A stretch of 64,000 bases of DNA from Paenibacillus oleatilyticus (GTDB taxonomy: Bacteria > Bacillota > Bacilli > Paenibacillales > NBRC-103111), in NCBI RefSeq assembly GCF_018998565.1, contig NZ_JAHNZO010000022.1, positions 1 to 64,000 of the forward strand, given 5' to 3'. This document shows positions 46,950-56,309 of this stretch, in pieces (the stretch's first letter is position 1; each line of letters starts with the position of its first letter). Made by a program: the position numbers and the translations under genes. Below the pieces are notes generated by a model, which saw only the letters and a program-made list of their open reading frames with translations, was not told the DNA's origin and searched no databases.

Positions 46950-48176
46950 GTGAGTTTGTTTGACGACGATTTTTATTCGACGAAGGCACCCCGAAGGGAG
47001 ACTTGGCGCTTGCCGCCCGGCCGGTCCGGTGTCAAGCTGCCGACGTGGCTGCTACCGGCCGTTGGCGGCGCTGTTGTCACGGCAGGTTTGTTCATGCTGT
47101 TCGATCGGGGAACAGGGCATGATGTGATGCCGCAGGCGGTTTCAGTGATGGCCGCGCCGTCTCCGGGAGCGTCCACCGGCGGAGGCGTCGACACCGAGCG
47201 GCTGACGAGCGATTCGGTGGTAGGCGCGGCAGCGAAGGTATCGCCGACGATTGTGAGCATCATCGGCTCCCGTCGGGAGGGAGAGAAGGAAAACGCACGC
47301 GGCGGTGCGGTGGGCCTCGGTTCGGGCGTTATTTTTGCCCGGGCGGGGGATCAGGCGCGCATTGTAACGAACAACCACGTCGTGGAAGGGTTCCAACAGC
47401 TAGACGTCATTACGATCACCGGCGAGCGGCGTAAGGCGACGTTGGTCGGGCGCGATCAGATAACGGATCTGGCCGTACTGGAGATTGACGGAAGCGGGAT
47501 CAAGCAGGTCGCCGAATTCGGCGATTCGGATGCGCTCAAGCCGGGCGAGACGGCGTTAGCCGTAGGCAATCCGCTCGGACTCGGATATGCGCCGACGGTG
47601 ACCCGGGGCATTATCAGTTGGCCCAAACGGACGATTCCCGTATCACTTGGCAAGGACGGCGAGTTTGACTGGGAGATGGAGGTCATCCAGACGGATGCGG
47701 CCATCAACCAAGGGAACAGCGGCGGCGCTCTCGTGAATCTGGACGGCAAGGTCGTCGGCATCAATACGCTCAAGGTCGCCGATATGGGCGTAGAGGGCCT
47801 CGGCTTCGCGATTCCGATCAACCAGGCCCAATCGATCATCGAGACGCTGATCAAGGATCATAAAATCAAGCGTCCTTACATCGGCGTGGTGACGCAGGAT
47901 TTGCAGTCGTATGCGGGTATCGAAAGCTTGAAGCTGCCGTCGGATGTCAAGAAAGGCGTTCTGGTGATCGAGGCCGTCGGTCCGGGCAAGGACGCAGGAC
48001 TGAAAACAAGCGACGTCATCGTGGAGCTGGACGGCAAACCGGTTGACGGTACGCTGGCGCTGCGCAAGTACATTTATGGGCACAAAAAGATCGGAGAAAA
48101 GCTCGCCGTTACGTATTATCGGGGAGCGAAGAAGAACACGGTTCAGGTCACGCTGGCTGAGTTAAAGGATCGCTAA
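46950..48176 (+). CDS. htrA: HtrA-family serine protease
   Basis: 408 aa from GTG 46950 (MSLFDDDFYSTK), with AGGGGG 8 nt upstream. A cytoplasmic N-terminus, one membrane helix (about 33-53), then the trypsin-like domain with His in TNNHVVEG, Asp in ITDLAVLEI and Ser in GNSGGALVN. A single PDZ domain follows (about 305-400). It degrades or refolds misfolded exported proteins at the cell surface. The wal-htrA order is the YycK arrangement; the regulation is not visible here. Confidence 0.95.
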   Translation: MSLFDDDFYSTKAPRRETWRLPPGRSGVKLPTWLLPAVGGAVVTAGLFMLFDRGTGHDVMPQAVSVMAAPSPGASTGGGVDTERLTSDSVVGAAAKVSPTIVSIIGSRREGEKENARGGAVGLGSGVIFARAGDQARIVTNNHVVEGFQQLDVITITGERRKATLVGRDQITDLAVLEIDGSGIKQVAEFGDSDALKPGETALAVGNPLGLGYAPTVTRGIISWPKRTIPVSLGKDGEFDWEMEVIQTDAAINQGNSGGALVNLDGKVVGINTLKVADMGVEGLGFAIPINQAQSIIETLIKDHKIKRPYIGVVTQDLQSYAGIESLKLPSDVKKGVLVIEAVGPGKDAGLKTSDVIVELDGKPVDGTLALRKYIYGHKKIGEKLAVTYYRGAKKNTVQVTLAELKDR

Positions 48177-48294
48177 TGGGATTAGGGAAAGCTGTAAGTC
48201 TCGGCCGCTTTTGGGGAACAATGAAAGTAGAGGCCGTATAGAGCGAAACGGTGTGCAATTTTATAAGGGTAAAAAGAAAAAGGGGTCTTATTTT

Positions 48295-48462
48295 ATGCAT
48301 GTAGTTTGTAAAGAGCATCTGGAGCTGGCCATCGATATGTTCGTGGACGAATACGAGGACGCGCCGGATATTGTGGACTTGGAGGAAGTGAAGTTTACAG
48401 GCTGGGACCCGCCTCCGCATTGTGAACGATGTGCCGAACCGGGGCGTTTCCTGGTTGTGTAG
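48295..48462 (+). CDS. CxxH/CxxC small protein
   Basis: 55 aa from ATG 48295 (MHVVCKEHLELAID), with AAAAAGGGG upstream; a longer in-frame upstream extension is not favoured. It carries CKEH near the N-terminus and CERC near the C-terminus, four likely zinc ligands of the CxxH/CxxC family, found downstream of htrA in Bacilli. Function unknown. Confidence 0.85.
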   Translation: MHVVCKEHLELAIDMFVDEYEDAPDIVDLEEVKFTGWDPPPHCERCAEPGRFLVV

Positions 48463-48502
48463 GAATTTGTCGAGGTATGGAGAAGAACATAGAATGATTG
48501 TC

Positions 48503-48533
48503 GGAGGGCTGGCATGGTGGGCCTTCCTTTTTT
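48503..48533 (+). terminator. Terminator after the CxxH/CxxC gene
   Basis: GGAGGGC (48503-48509) / GCCTTCC (48521-48527) with one G-T pair, followed by TTTTTT. Confidence 0.7.
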
Positions 48534-48563
48534 ATAGCTGGTTATGGTGTAGCGGCTGTGATT

Positions 48564-48918
48564 TTAGAGGTAGAAGTCTCCAGAGTATTCAACGGCTTTG
48601 GGGATTTTGGCGTAAACTGTTTGTTGGCCGCGGTCATAGGAGGCAGTATAGAGGATTCGGTCTCCGCTATATACATGGTAAATGTCGGTTCGATTCACAA
48701 CGGCTGTTCCTAAATCATACTGGATCGCACCGTAGTAATCACGATGGTTAAGAACGGATTCCGGAGCAGAGTATACTTTTGTTTTGGAATAGGCGTGTTT
48801 AAATGAACCGTTCGACGGGAGCGTTCCCCAAGTTTGGCGCTGTAGCGACTGGAGAAGCAGCGAGTGTTAGAGCTGCGAAAGAAGCGACCAGAATGGCAGG
48901 TATGCGGTTATGGGCCAT
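48564..48918 (-). pseudogene. Secreted small protein gene broken by one extra base
   Basis: From ATG 48918 (AAGAAGG upstream) the first frame reads a clean signal peptide MAHNRIPAILVASF...ATA and then stops after 39 codons. Removing one C near 48836-48840 joins it to a second open frame: ATA-QTWGTLPSNGSF, then YSKTKVYSAPESVL, YYGAIQYDLG and VYSGDRILYTASYD, ending at TAA 48564-48566. The repaired protein is about 117 aa with an AxA cleavage site before Gln. The length, 355, is one more than a multiple of three. Family not recognised. A real mutation or a one-base assembly error both fit. Confidence 0.7.
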
Positions 48919-49085
48919 TGCTTTTACCTTCTTTTCAGCAATAATATAGTTCAATTTACATAATATCACATTTGTTTCTTGTTAAGTTAAAGTTTCTTTG
49001 GAGAGAACAATGAGAAGGCGAAGGAAATTCCACGACACCTCGAACAGGACAAGTAAAGGGTAGACGAGAGAGGAAGAGCAAGCGG

Positions 49086-49565
49086 ATGAATATTCAGATT
49101 ATCACAGTAGGGAAATTGAAGGAGACTTATCTGGTACAGGGGATCGCCGAGTACGTCAAGCGTTTGGGGCCGTATGCCAAGGTACAGATCGTCGAGGTGC
49201 CGGATGAGAAGGCGCCGGAATCCATGAGCGCCGCGGAGGAGGCGCAGGTGAAGCAGCGCGAGGGCGAGCGTATTCTCGCGAAGCTGCACGCCGACGCTTA
49301 CGTCGTGGCGCTTGCCATCGACGGGAAGCCGCTGTCGAGCGAGGAGCTCGCGCGGCAGGTGCAAGACCTTGCCACGTACGGGCGGAGCCACGTGGCTTTT
49401 GTTATCGGAGGCTCGCTGGGCCTCGCTCCCGAAGTGCTTGCGCGCGCTGACCTCAAGCTCTCGTTCGGGCGCATGACGCTGCCGCACCAGCTTATGCGGC
49501 TGGTGCTGGTGGAGCAAGTGTATCGGGCGTTTAAGATTATGCGGGGGGAACCATATCATAAGTGA
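49086..49565 (+). CDS. rlmH: 23S rRNA pseudouridine-1915 N3-methyltransferase RlmH
   Basis: 159 aa, full length. SPOUT fold: [19 protein letters not shown], then [18 protein letters not shown] and the knotted C-terminus [20 protein letters not shown]. It methylates pseudouridine 1915 of 23S rRNA in assembled ribosomes. An IS element begins about 30 nt after its stop codon, so RlmH itself is intact. Confidence 0.97.
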   Translation: MNIQIITVGKLKETYLVQGIAEYVKRLGPYAKVQIVEVPDEKAPESMSAAEEAQVKQREGERILAKLHADAYVVALAIDGKPLSSEELARQVQDLATYGRSHVAFVIGGSLGLAPEVLARADLKLSFGRMTLPHQLMRLVLVEQVYRAFKIMRGEPYHK

Positions 49566-49768
49566 GGCGAAAATTAAGGGGAAGCGCCAGATAGGGTGTT
49601 GTGGACTAGGGTCGAACGTTGTCGTTTCAGTTTGTCAGTTGTTAATTGCCTGATGTATAACATCCTCTCTTCCCGTAAACGCTGAAAATAATCTGATGCT
49701 AGACTCAATATTGTACACGGAGAACCGAGAGTGCGAAAATAAAAGCATTCATAATCGAGGTGTCCGAC

Positions 49769-50056
49769 ATGACGAAAAAATACGACAAAGAATTCAAACT
49801 TCAAACCGTTCGACTCGTTCAAAAAGAAGGGAAGTCGGTGGCGCAGGTAGCCCGTGAGATGGGTCTGCATGAGAATACGATCTATCGCTGGATCGCCGAG
49901 TTTAAACAGGACGGCAGCGGGGCGTTTCTGGGTAGGGGGCAACTAAAACCGGAAGACAAGGCCATGCGTGATCTTCAGAAGCGGATTCGTGATCTGGAAG
50001 AGGAGAACGAAATCTTAAAAAAGGCGATGCACTACTTCGCAAAAGACCGGCGCTGA
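49769..50056 (+). CDS. IS3-family OrfA (HTH protein)
   Basis: 95 aa from ATG 49769 (MTKKYDKEFKLQTVRLV), with GAGGTG 8 nt upstream. It has a helix-turn-helix with SVAQVAREMGLHENTIYRW and a leucine-zipper-like helix LQKRIRDLEEENEILKKAM. In IS3 elements OrfA regulates and, by -1 frameshift at A_AAA_AAG near its end, is fused to OrfB. The slippery site is in frame (TTA-AAA-AAG, 50015-50023). Confidence 0.9.
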   Translation: MTKKYDKEFKLQTVRLVQKEGKSVAQVAREMGLHENTIYRWIAEFKQDGSGAFLGRGQLKPEDKAMRDLQKRIRDLEEENEILKKAMHYFAKDRR

Positions 50057-50920
50057 TCTATAAATTCATCCACGATCATTGCTTCAAGCTCCGTGTCGCG
50101 AAGATGTGCGCCGTATTTGGAATCTCCCGAAGCGGTTATTATGATTGGACCCGGCGGAAAGAAGGCGGTCGAAGCCAACGTCATGAGTGGCTTAAAAAAA
50201 CAGATTCGGCGTATCTTTTTTGACCATAGGCGTCTTTATGGAAGCAAGAAAATCTGGGAAACCCTGAAGAAACAAGGCGTTCAGGTAGCCGAGAAAACCG
50301 TTGCTCGAATCATGAAGGAGCTCGGCTTGAAATCCCAAACAATCAAGAAATATAAAGCAACAACGAATTCCAAGCATAATTTGCCGGTAGCCGCGAATGT
50401 GCTGAATCAACAGTTTCAAGCGAGTGCGCCCAATCAGGTCTGGATGACAGACATCACCTATATCTCGACGGATGAAGGATGGCTTTATTTAGCGAGCGTC
50501 ATGGACTTATACAGCCGTAAAATCGTAGGGTTTCATATGGATGAACGAATGACGAAGTCACTTGTGATAAAGGCGCTAGATCAAGCCTATCGGCTTCAGA
50601 AGCCACGCGGTGAAGTTCTCCACCACTCTGATCGAGGCAGTCAGTATGCTTCTTTAGAGTACCAGGAGCGACTCAAAAAGTATAAGATGAAGGGCAGCAT
50701 GAGCCGCAAAGGAAATTGCTACGATAACGCTTGTATCGAATCGTTCCACAGCGTGCTGAAGAAAGAACTCGTATATTTAGAGAAGTTCAAGACCCGCAAA
50801 GAAGCCAGAGAGCGGATTTTTGAGTATATTGCGTGCTTCTATAATGGAAAACGAATCCATTCCTCCATCGGGTATTTTACACCCAATCAGTACGAACGTA
50901 TGTACCGACCTGCTGCGTAA
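50023..50920 (+). pseudogene. IS3-family OrfB transposase, frameshifted
   Basis: The catalytic rve domain is present: Asp in VWMTDITYIS, Asp in HHSDRGSQYAS and Glu in NACIESFHSV, the DDE triad. Yet the orfB frame reached by the -1 shift stops soon after TTAAAAAAAC, a run of seven A (50194-50200). Dropping one A joins WLKK to QIRRIFFDHRRLYGS, the normal transposase sequence. The shift needed is +1, which the normal -1 programme cannot supply. Either this copy is dead, or the run is a sequencing error. Confidence 0.8.
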
Positions 50921-50999
50921 TTCTCTCGATTCTATGCGTCCAATCTATTGACAGTGGTCCAAATCTGTTAAACGAAATGCGGAATTCGGGGGATAATAC

Positions 51000-51869
51000 A
51001 TGCTAATCGGAAGTCACGTATCCATGGGCGGCAAGGAGATGTTACTTAAAGCCAGCAAAGAGGCAGCTTCTTATGGAGCGAATACATTCCTGATATACAC
51101 CGGTGCTCCACAAAATACTAAAAGAAAACCGATCTCTGATTACAAGATTCTAGAGGGGCATGCGCATATGAAAGAGCATGGAATCAGCAATATTGTTGTT
51201 CACGCTCCTTTCCTGGTCAATCTGGGGAATTCTATGAACAATCAAGTATTCAGTCATAGCATTGCCTTTATGCGCGATGAAATGGAACGGACGGAAGCAT
51301 TGGGTTCGGAACAGATTGTTATGCATCCCGGATCACACGTTGGAGAAGGAGTAGACAAGGGACTTAACAAGATCATTAAGGGGCTTAATGAAGTTCTTAC
51401 CCGGAATGAAAAAGTTCAAATCTCGTTAGAGACGATGGCCGGTAAAGGCACGGAATGTGGCGTTCGCTTTGAGGAACTGGCTCGCATTATAAACGGAGTA
51501 ACCAACAATGAGTGTCTTTCAATTTGCTTGGACACTTGCCACGTTCATGATGCCGGATACGATATTGTCCATGACTTTGACGGCGTGATTGATCAGTTCG
51601 ATCGCATCATTGGGCTTAATCGGTTAAAGGTGCTTCACATTAATGATTCCAAGAACGAACGCGGCTCCCGTAAAGATCGGCATGAGAATATCGGACATGG
51701 ACTTATAGGTCTGCAAGCCTTAGACTATATTGTTCACCATCCTCAACTTTCTAATATCCCCAAACTGCTCGAAACCCCATCTATAGGACCTATTAAATAT
51801 AAAAACCCTCCGTATAAACATGAAATTGCTTTACTGAAAAGAGAGTTAACAGAACCGATAGAAAAATAA
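51000..51869 (+). CDS. nfo: Endonuclease IV (AP endonuclease)
   Basis: 289 aa. TIM-barrel enzyme that cuts DNA at abasic sites in base-excision repair. Zinc ligands are in [45 protein letters not shown] and the [20 protein letters not shown] stretch. Start ATG 51000 follows GGGGGATAATAC. Its upstream edge lies 33 nt past the IS element. Base composition is more AT-rich than the wal region. Confidence 0.95.
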   Translation: MLIGSHVSMGGKEMLLKASKEAASYGANTFLIYTGAPQNTKRKPISDYKILEGHAHMKEHGISNIVVHAPFLVNLGNSMNNQVFSHSIAFMRDEMERTEALGSEQIVMHPGSHVGEGVDKGLNKIIKGLNEVLTRNEKVQISLETMAGKGTECGVRFEELARIINGVTNNECLSICLDTCHVHDAGYDIVHDFDGVIDQFDRIIGLNRLKVLHINDSKNERGSRKDRHENIGHGLIGLQALDYIVHHPQLSNIPKLLETPSIGPIKYKNPPYKHEIALLKRELTEPIEK

Positions 51870-52137
51870 GACGCTTAGCTCGGTCCATCCGAATTTCGCG
51901 CCGCCCTGACGGGACTGAGGAATTTGGCTTCCTCGCTACTCGAAATGGGTAAAAAAAGACTTGATTCTACATGGAGTGGCGGGCATGGAAGGCTAGTCTG
52001 CCAAGCGAAACCCTTGTGATATCCGAAGCATAGTGAAAAGTCAATTTTCTGCCATCCAAATATCCAATAATTATTTTAGCTATTGCACTCCAAGTAAGGT
52101 AATATGGTATAGACTACAGGGAATGAGGGCTGAAACT

Positions 52138-52617
52138 ATGAATAAAGATGAAGTAATATTGACGCAAGAGGGCTTAGAGCAGATAGAGGAAGAACTCAAC
52201 GAGCTCAAGACGGTCAAGCGTAAGGAGTTGGCAGAGCGGTTGAAAGTGGCGATTAGTTATGGCGATCTTAAAGAAAACAGTGAGTACCATTCTGCCAAGG
52301 ATGATCAATCGCACATGGAAACCCGGATTTTGGTCCTGGAGCGGATAATAAAGCGGGCACGAGTCGTGAGTGCGGACAGTGTGGACTTGAATGAAGTCGG
52401 CGTAGGTTCTTATGTGATCTTGAATGATATTGAATTTGCCGAGAGGATTGAATACCGCATTGTCGGTCCGGCTGAAGCGAATGTAGCGGAGAACAAAATA
52501 TCTTACGAAAGCCCGCTCGGAAAGGGTCTTTTGGGCAAAAAGGTAGGGGATATAATTAACGTAAACGCGCCGATGGGCAATCTTCAGTATGAGCTGCTCG
52601 AAATCAAAATGATTTAG
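52138..52617 (+). CDS. GreA-type transcription elongation factor (second copy type)
   Basis: 159 aa from ATG 52138 (MNKDEVILTQEGLEQIEEEL), with GAGGG upstream; the longer upstream frame is not favoured. The long coiled coil with the acidic tip (GDLKENSEYHSAKDDQS) is followed by a C-terminal domain (VGSYVILNDIE, SYESPLGKGLLGKKVGD). GreA rescues backtracked RNA polymerase by stimulating transcript cleavage. Placement outside the usual greA neighbourhood suggests an extra copy, but this cannot be tested here. Confidence 0.88.
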   Translation: MNKDEVILTQEGLEQIEEELNELKTVKRKELAERLKVAISYGDLKENSEYHSAKDDQSHMETRILVLERIIKRARVVSADSVDLNEVGVGSYVILNDIEFAERIEYRIVGPAEANVAENKISYESPLGKGLLGKKVGDIINVNAPMGNLQYELLEIKMI

Positions 52618-53056
52618 TCATAATTAGCACTTCCGTCGGCACTCCTAGGATCGATGCTATAATAACTTCCGGTCTGTTGTGATCCTGAGGGTCGGTGTCA
52701 GATCCGCCGAATATGGTGACGGTATAGGCACTCCTGTATGGTTTCGCTCGTACTGGTGAGGTCATGCATAAGTGATCAGCACAGGTTTTGACGAGATTCA
52801 ATTGATGAGAATAAGTTGCAGTTGCGTTCAATAGGCAGAAGATGCCCCAATTCAGGCGAAACCTACTTGCTGCGGCGCCATGCGATTTCGCCTTTTTGGT
52901 GATAAGTGAACCGTATCACAAATAAGAGCAACTTGCTCGTTTCCTCGCAGGGCATATACAGTATCCATAAATATATAAGATAACGCAAAAATGCCTTTAA
53001 GCCACATCAGTGATTTAAAGGCATTCTCATATATGTGTCGAGACAAAATTGTAAGT
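52618..53056. other. 439-bp stretch with no recognised gene
   Basis: Two minus-strand frames exist (52604-52831, 75 codons; 52852-53046, 64 codons), but neither has a convincing ribosome-binding site or recognised family, and the first overlaps the greA end. They could be decayed coding sequence. The tRNA gene begins at its right edge. Confidence 0.5.
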
Positions 53057-53133
<77 letters not shown>

Positions 53134-53179
53134 ATAGAATAACAAAGTATAGTAACCTTTAACGTTCGCCAGGTCTCTT

Positions 53180-53208
53180 ATATTACACTAATTGGTGTTA
53201 ATATGCAA
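53180..53208 (-). promoter_or_regulatory. Promoter of tRNA-fMet
   Basis: Minus-strand TTGCAT (53203-53208), 17 nt, TAATAT (53180-53185), about 45 nt upstream of the tRNA. Confidence 0.7.
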
Positions 53209-53225
53209 GCTCATTTATGGGATCT

Positions 53226-53278
53226 CTCTAGAGCGTGAAGTATCCTTAAGGCGAGGGTGGTATAATCACTCTAGAGTG
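53226..53278 (+). promoter_or_regulatory. Promoter with paired CTCTAGAG sites upstream of the ABC-F gene
   Basis: -10 TATAAT (53261-53266), with TGG before it as an extended -10. Palindrome CACTCTAGAGTG (53267-53278) overlaps the start, and CTCTAGAG (53226-53233) repeats it about 41 nt upstream. The pair looks like an operator looped over the promoter. Confidence 0.5.
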
Positions 53279-53301
53279 TTGAAATCAGAAGGGTGATAGC
53301 C

Positions 53302-54923
53302 ATGAGCGTAATACGGTTGGAGAACGTCACGAAGAAGTACGAAGAGTCTATGATCTTTCGCGACATTTATTTTCGAGTTATGCAAGGGGAACGTATCGGC
53401 CTAATCTCCGGATAACTCATCGATTGGTTGGTTGCGGGATCTGTCTTTAAACCCTAACTTCGTAAGGACCGTATTAATCTCGACGGAAACGTTCCAGCCA
53501 TCGAGATGATCCATTTGTTCGAATAACCCCGCTTGCCTTGCTAACAGCGCATTCATCTCGCGATCATCTGTAACCATACTCAGCTTATCTCCGACCTCTT
53601 GCAGCACGGTATTTAAGCTCATCATGGGCAAGGAAGAGCCGACGTCCGGCAGAGTAGAAATAGATCCTCAGGTGCGAATCGGATATTTTTCGCAATTCTC
53701 GGAACTCAGCGGAAGCCTGTCCGTTCAGCAAGAACTGGAAGCGTGCTTCGAGGAGGTTGCCCTTATCGAACGAGAGATGGCGTAACCGCGCGGCGCTTGC
53801 GAAGATGCTAATCGAGCTGCCTGATGTCGTTCTGCTCGACGAGCCGACGAATTACTTGGATATGGAAGGGATCGCATGGCTGGAGCAGTGGCTGTACCGA
53901 TTCAAGGGAGCCATGATTCTGGTGTCGCATGATCGGCAATTTATCGACAAGGTCGTCACGCGTACGATCGAGATCGAGAACTATCATTTTCAGGAATACG
54001 AAGGCAATTAAACCGATTACGTCCGTAAGAAGAAGATGCGCAAGAAAGAGCTGGACCGCCAGTTCGAGTGGGAGGAAGAGCTGCTGCTCATGGAATCCGA
54101 GGCGATCGACGATCGCGCGAACCGGAATTCCGGTTCCAAGGACCGACTCTCGCGTAAGCTGGCGGATAACAAGAAGCGGATAGAGCCGCATCCCGTTAAC
54201 GTGCTGATTACCGATATCTACGAGAGGTTGCGCTTCCCGGACAAGCTATGCGAAGTGAAGAAGATCGGGCAGACATACGAGGGTAGACAGATCTTCGAGA
54301 ACGTTAGCTTCGATATTCAGAAGGAAGATCGTTTGGTCATCGTGGGACCGAACGGAAGCGGGAAGTCCACACTCATTAAGGCGCTTTCCGGGCAGGAGAA
54401 GCCGGTTTCCGGGGAGGTTGTCTGGGAGAAAGGCGTTAACTATGCCTACTTCAACCGGATGTGGGAGGAACTTGATCCTAAGGATACCGTCAGCCACGCG
54501 GTGAATACGTATGGATTGAGATTGGACGCTCTGCGCAAAAAGGTGAACAAATTCCTAGCTATGCTGCAATTCTCGGAGGCAGATCTAAGCAAGGCGATCG
54601 GCAATCTGTCCGGCGGGCAGAAGGCTCGGGTGGCTCTGGCTAAGTGTCTTCTCTCGGGTGCGGCCGTTATTATCTTGGACGAGCCGACCAACCATCTGGA
54701 CCTCACGAGCATACAGGTAATGGAGCAAGCTCTGATCCATTTTCCCGGCGCGGTCGGTGGTAAGCTCCTTTCGCATTTATTCGCCGATAGACCCGCTAAG
54801 CTGAACCATATCATAAATAGGCAAGTTCTTTTGTGGCTTTCCTTGCGGGGCATGGGTTTGAATATATGTGTGCAGGCGATTTTATTCAGCGCTCTTAGGT
54901 TCAATAAGGTTGCGGTTACGTAG
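53302..54923 (+). pseudogene. ABC-F type ATPase gene, scrambled by an internal inversion
   Basis: Starts well at ATG 53302 (MSVIRLENVTKKYEESM) and breaks before Walker A of the first ATPase. The segment 53401-53628 is present in reverse: read on the minus strand it gives VLQEVGDKLSMVTDDREM and ends IDELSG, the piece that belongs just before the first signature. Then MGKEEPTSGRVEID (53626-53780) and RWRNRAALAKMLIELP with LLDEPTNYLDMEG follow in the normal direction. A stop at 54009-54011 interrupts the linker. The second ATPase (GPNGSGKST, LSGGQKARVALAK, LDEPTNHLD) is intact but its end is garbled. ABC-F proteins of this kind protect ribosomes from antibiotics. Confidence 0.85.
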
Positions 54924-55165
54924 AGTTTAGTTGTGTTAGCGACAAAGAATCGGCTAGCAGAGCTCAACCGGCCGCTCTGCTCCATGACAGTCGTCCATCT
55001 CCTGAATCCGCTTGCAGAACCGCCCCCAAAATACGTTTATGATCTACCGCGAATGAATGAGCCGATCCGGATTTTAAATGCGTTGTTGCATGAAAAATCC
55101 CCTCTCATCGTATTTTCCCGACCTATGGCTTCGAAAAGACATGCCGCTATATTTTTCGATAGAAA
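54924..55165 (+). other. Gene-free stretch after the ABC-F remnant
   Basis: No supported coding region. A plus-strand frame (54933-55169) lacks a ribosome-binding site and a recognisable domain. Base composition begins to fall in GC here, towards the AT-rich LytTR/ABC cassette. Confidence 0.45.
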
Positions 55166-55194
55166 CTGACAAAAAAGTATCCCAACATTATAAT
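55166..55194 (+). promoter_or_regulatory. Promoter of the LytTR gene
   Basis: CTGACA (55166-55171), 17 nt, TATAAT (55189-55194), 41 nt before the start codon. Confidence 0.75.
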
Positions 55195-55235
55195 TGTTAT
55201 ATATATCCTATAGCGGCACTGATCAGGGGGACGGC

Positions 55236-56171
55236 ATGCAATTTCAACCAATGTATTATGATGGGGAATTATTTCTACCGAAGCTCGAATTAAATATGAC
55301 ATTGAACCAATCGATTGGCATTATAACGGACTTGAAGCGAAAGCAGCTTTTAATGAATCAATTAGTGAATCATTCCCAATATTATTTATTTCGAGCCGGG
55401 CAAGGCGAGTATATGCGTTTAACGGTGGAAGAGCTAATCACTTTTCTAATCAAAGTAACGGAGAGGAATGAGCATGTCGCTCTGTTAATGGATTATTTTG
55501 CTTTAAAAGAAGAACGGAAGGTAAAAATCAAGGATCTAAGCTCATCGAAAAGGATGTATGTGACGTTGCTGCGTGTCTTTTTTGCGCATCAGCCTACACT
55601 TGTACTGGAGGAACCCTATTTTTACTTGGAAGAACAAGATCGTCGTCATTTTAAACGGATTTTAGATGACCTTTCGAAAGAAAAGCAGATATTAATTTTA
55701 ACTTCGAATTTAGAGGATGCCCTTATTTCCTGTGATGCCATTTATCGATTGAACGAATTCGGACTTCATCCATTGGATATTCGGGACTCAGAAGAGGATA
55801 AGCAGGAAGTGCAGGAACAAGATCGGGCCAATATAACCTTGCAGAAGATTTATACGAAAAGAAATGACAAAGTGATTTTATTTAATCCGCCTGAAATCGA
55901 TTACATAGAAAGCATAGATGGCTCCATCCTTGTTCATGTGGGTGGGGAACATTATGACTGTGCTTTGACGCTAACCGAGCTCGAGCAGAGATTGTTAAAT
56001 TTCGGATTTTTTAGGTGTCATCGATCCTACATCGTTAACTTGCAAAAAGTAAGAGAGATTATTACATGGACGAAAAATAGCTACAGCTTGCGATTAAATA
56101 CAAGCAAAGATGCCGTGGTTCCGTTATCTCGTTCAAAATTGCATGAATTAAAAGCACTTCTTAACATTTAA
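55236..56171 (+). CDS. LytTR transcriptional regulator with a degenerate ABC ATPase domain
   Basis: 311 aa from ATG 55236 (MQFQPMYYDGE), with AGGGGG 6 nt upstream. The first 190 residues resemble an ABC nucleotide-binding domain that has lost its catalysis. Where the signature and Walker B should be, it reads IKDLSSSKRMYVTLLRVF and LVLEEPYFYLEEQD. The P-loop position reads ELNMTLNQSIGIITDL, without GxxxxGKS/T. Residues about 210-311 are a LytTR DNA-binding domain (IDYIESIDGSILVHV, FFRCHRSYIVN, PLSRSKLHELK). It lies before an ABC ATPase and permease pair and probably regulates it, perhaps by docking on the transporter. Confidence 0.85.
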   Translation: MQFQPMYYDGELFLPKLELNMTLNQSIGIITDLKRKQLLMNQLVNHSQYYLFRAGQGEYMRLTVEELITFLIKVTERNEHVALLMDYFALKEERKVKIKDLSSSKRMYVTLLRVFFAHQPTLVLEEPYFYLEEQDRRHFKRILDDLSKEKQILILTSNLEDALISCDAIYRLNEFGLHPLDIRDSEEDKQEVQEQDRANITLQKIYTKRNDKVILFNPPEIDYIESIDGSILVHVGGEHYDCALTLTELEQRLLNFGFFRCHRSYIVNLQKVREIITWTKNSYSLRLNTSKDAVVPLSRSKLHELKALLNI

Positions 56172-56246
56172 TTTCCGGGGTAATATCGAACCAATCAAGC
56201 ATTCCAGGGTACCATTCAGGCGATAACAGCTACATTTCGGCGGGTT

Positions 56247-56290
56247 TTGATGGCTGGAGGCATGCAATTTTTATATATTTAAGCCATCAA
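56247..56290. promoter_or_regulatory. Inverted repeat upstream of the ABC transporter genes
   Basis: TTGATGGCT (56247-56255) and AGCCATCAA (56282-56290), a perfect 9-bp pair 26 nt apart. Between them lies AT-rich sequence including TATATT, a possible -10. It is a candidate site for the LytTR protein or an RNA hairpin. Confidence 0.45.
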
Positions 56291-56309
56291 CTCTAAGGAA
56301 GTGGTGTTC

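Larger units (their letters stand above)
49597..50966 (+). mobile_element. IS3-family insertion sequence (one copy)
   Basis: About 1.37 kb with orfA (HTH) and orfB (DDE transposase). Imperfect terminal inverted repeats: left TTGTGGACTAGGGTCGAACG (49599-49618) and the complement of the right end (50945-50964), ATTTGGACCACTGTCAATAG, match at 13 of 20. Exact ends and target duplication could not be set. A canonical -1 slippery site A_AAA_AAG lies in orfA at 50017-50023. It separates rlmH from nfo. Confidence 0.85.

Noticed and set aside
50017-50200. Double programmed frameshift in the IS3 element
   Set aside because: The second shift needed is +1 in a run of A, for which no programmed IS3 example fits; mutation or read error is simpler.
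52852-53046. 64-codon minus-strand frame
   Set aside because: No family, no clear ribosome-binding site; may be decayed sequence but cannot be supported.
54933-55169. 78-codon plus-strand frame after the ABC-F remnant
   Set aside because: No ribosome-binding site or domain; composition resembles non-coding or eroded DNA.
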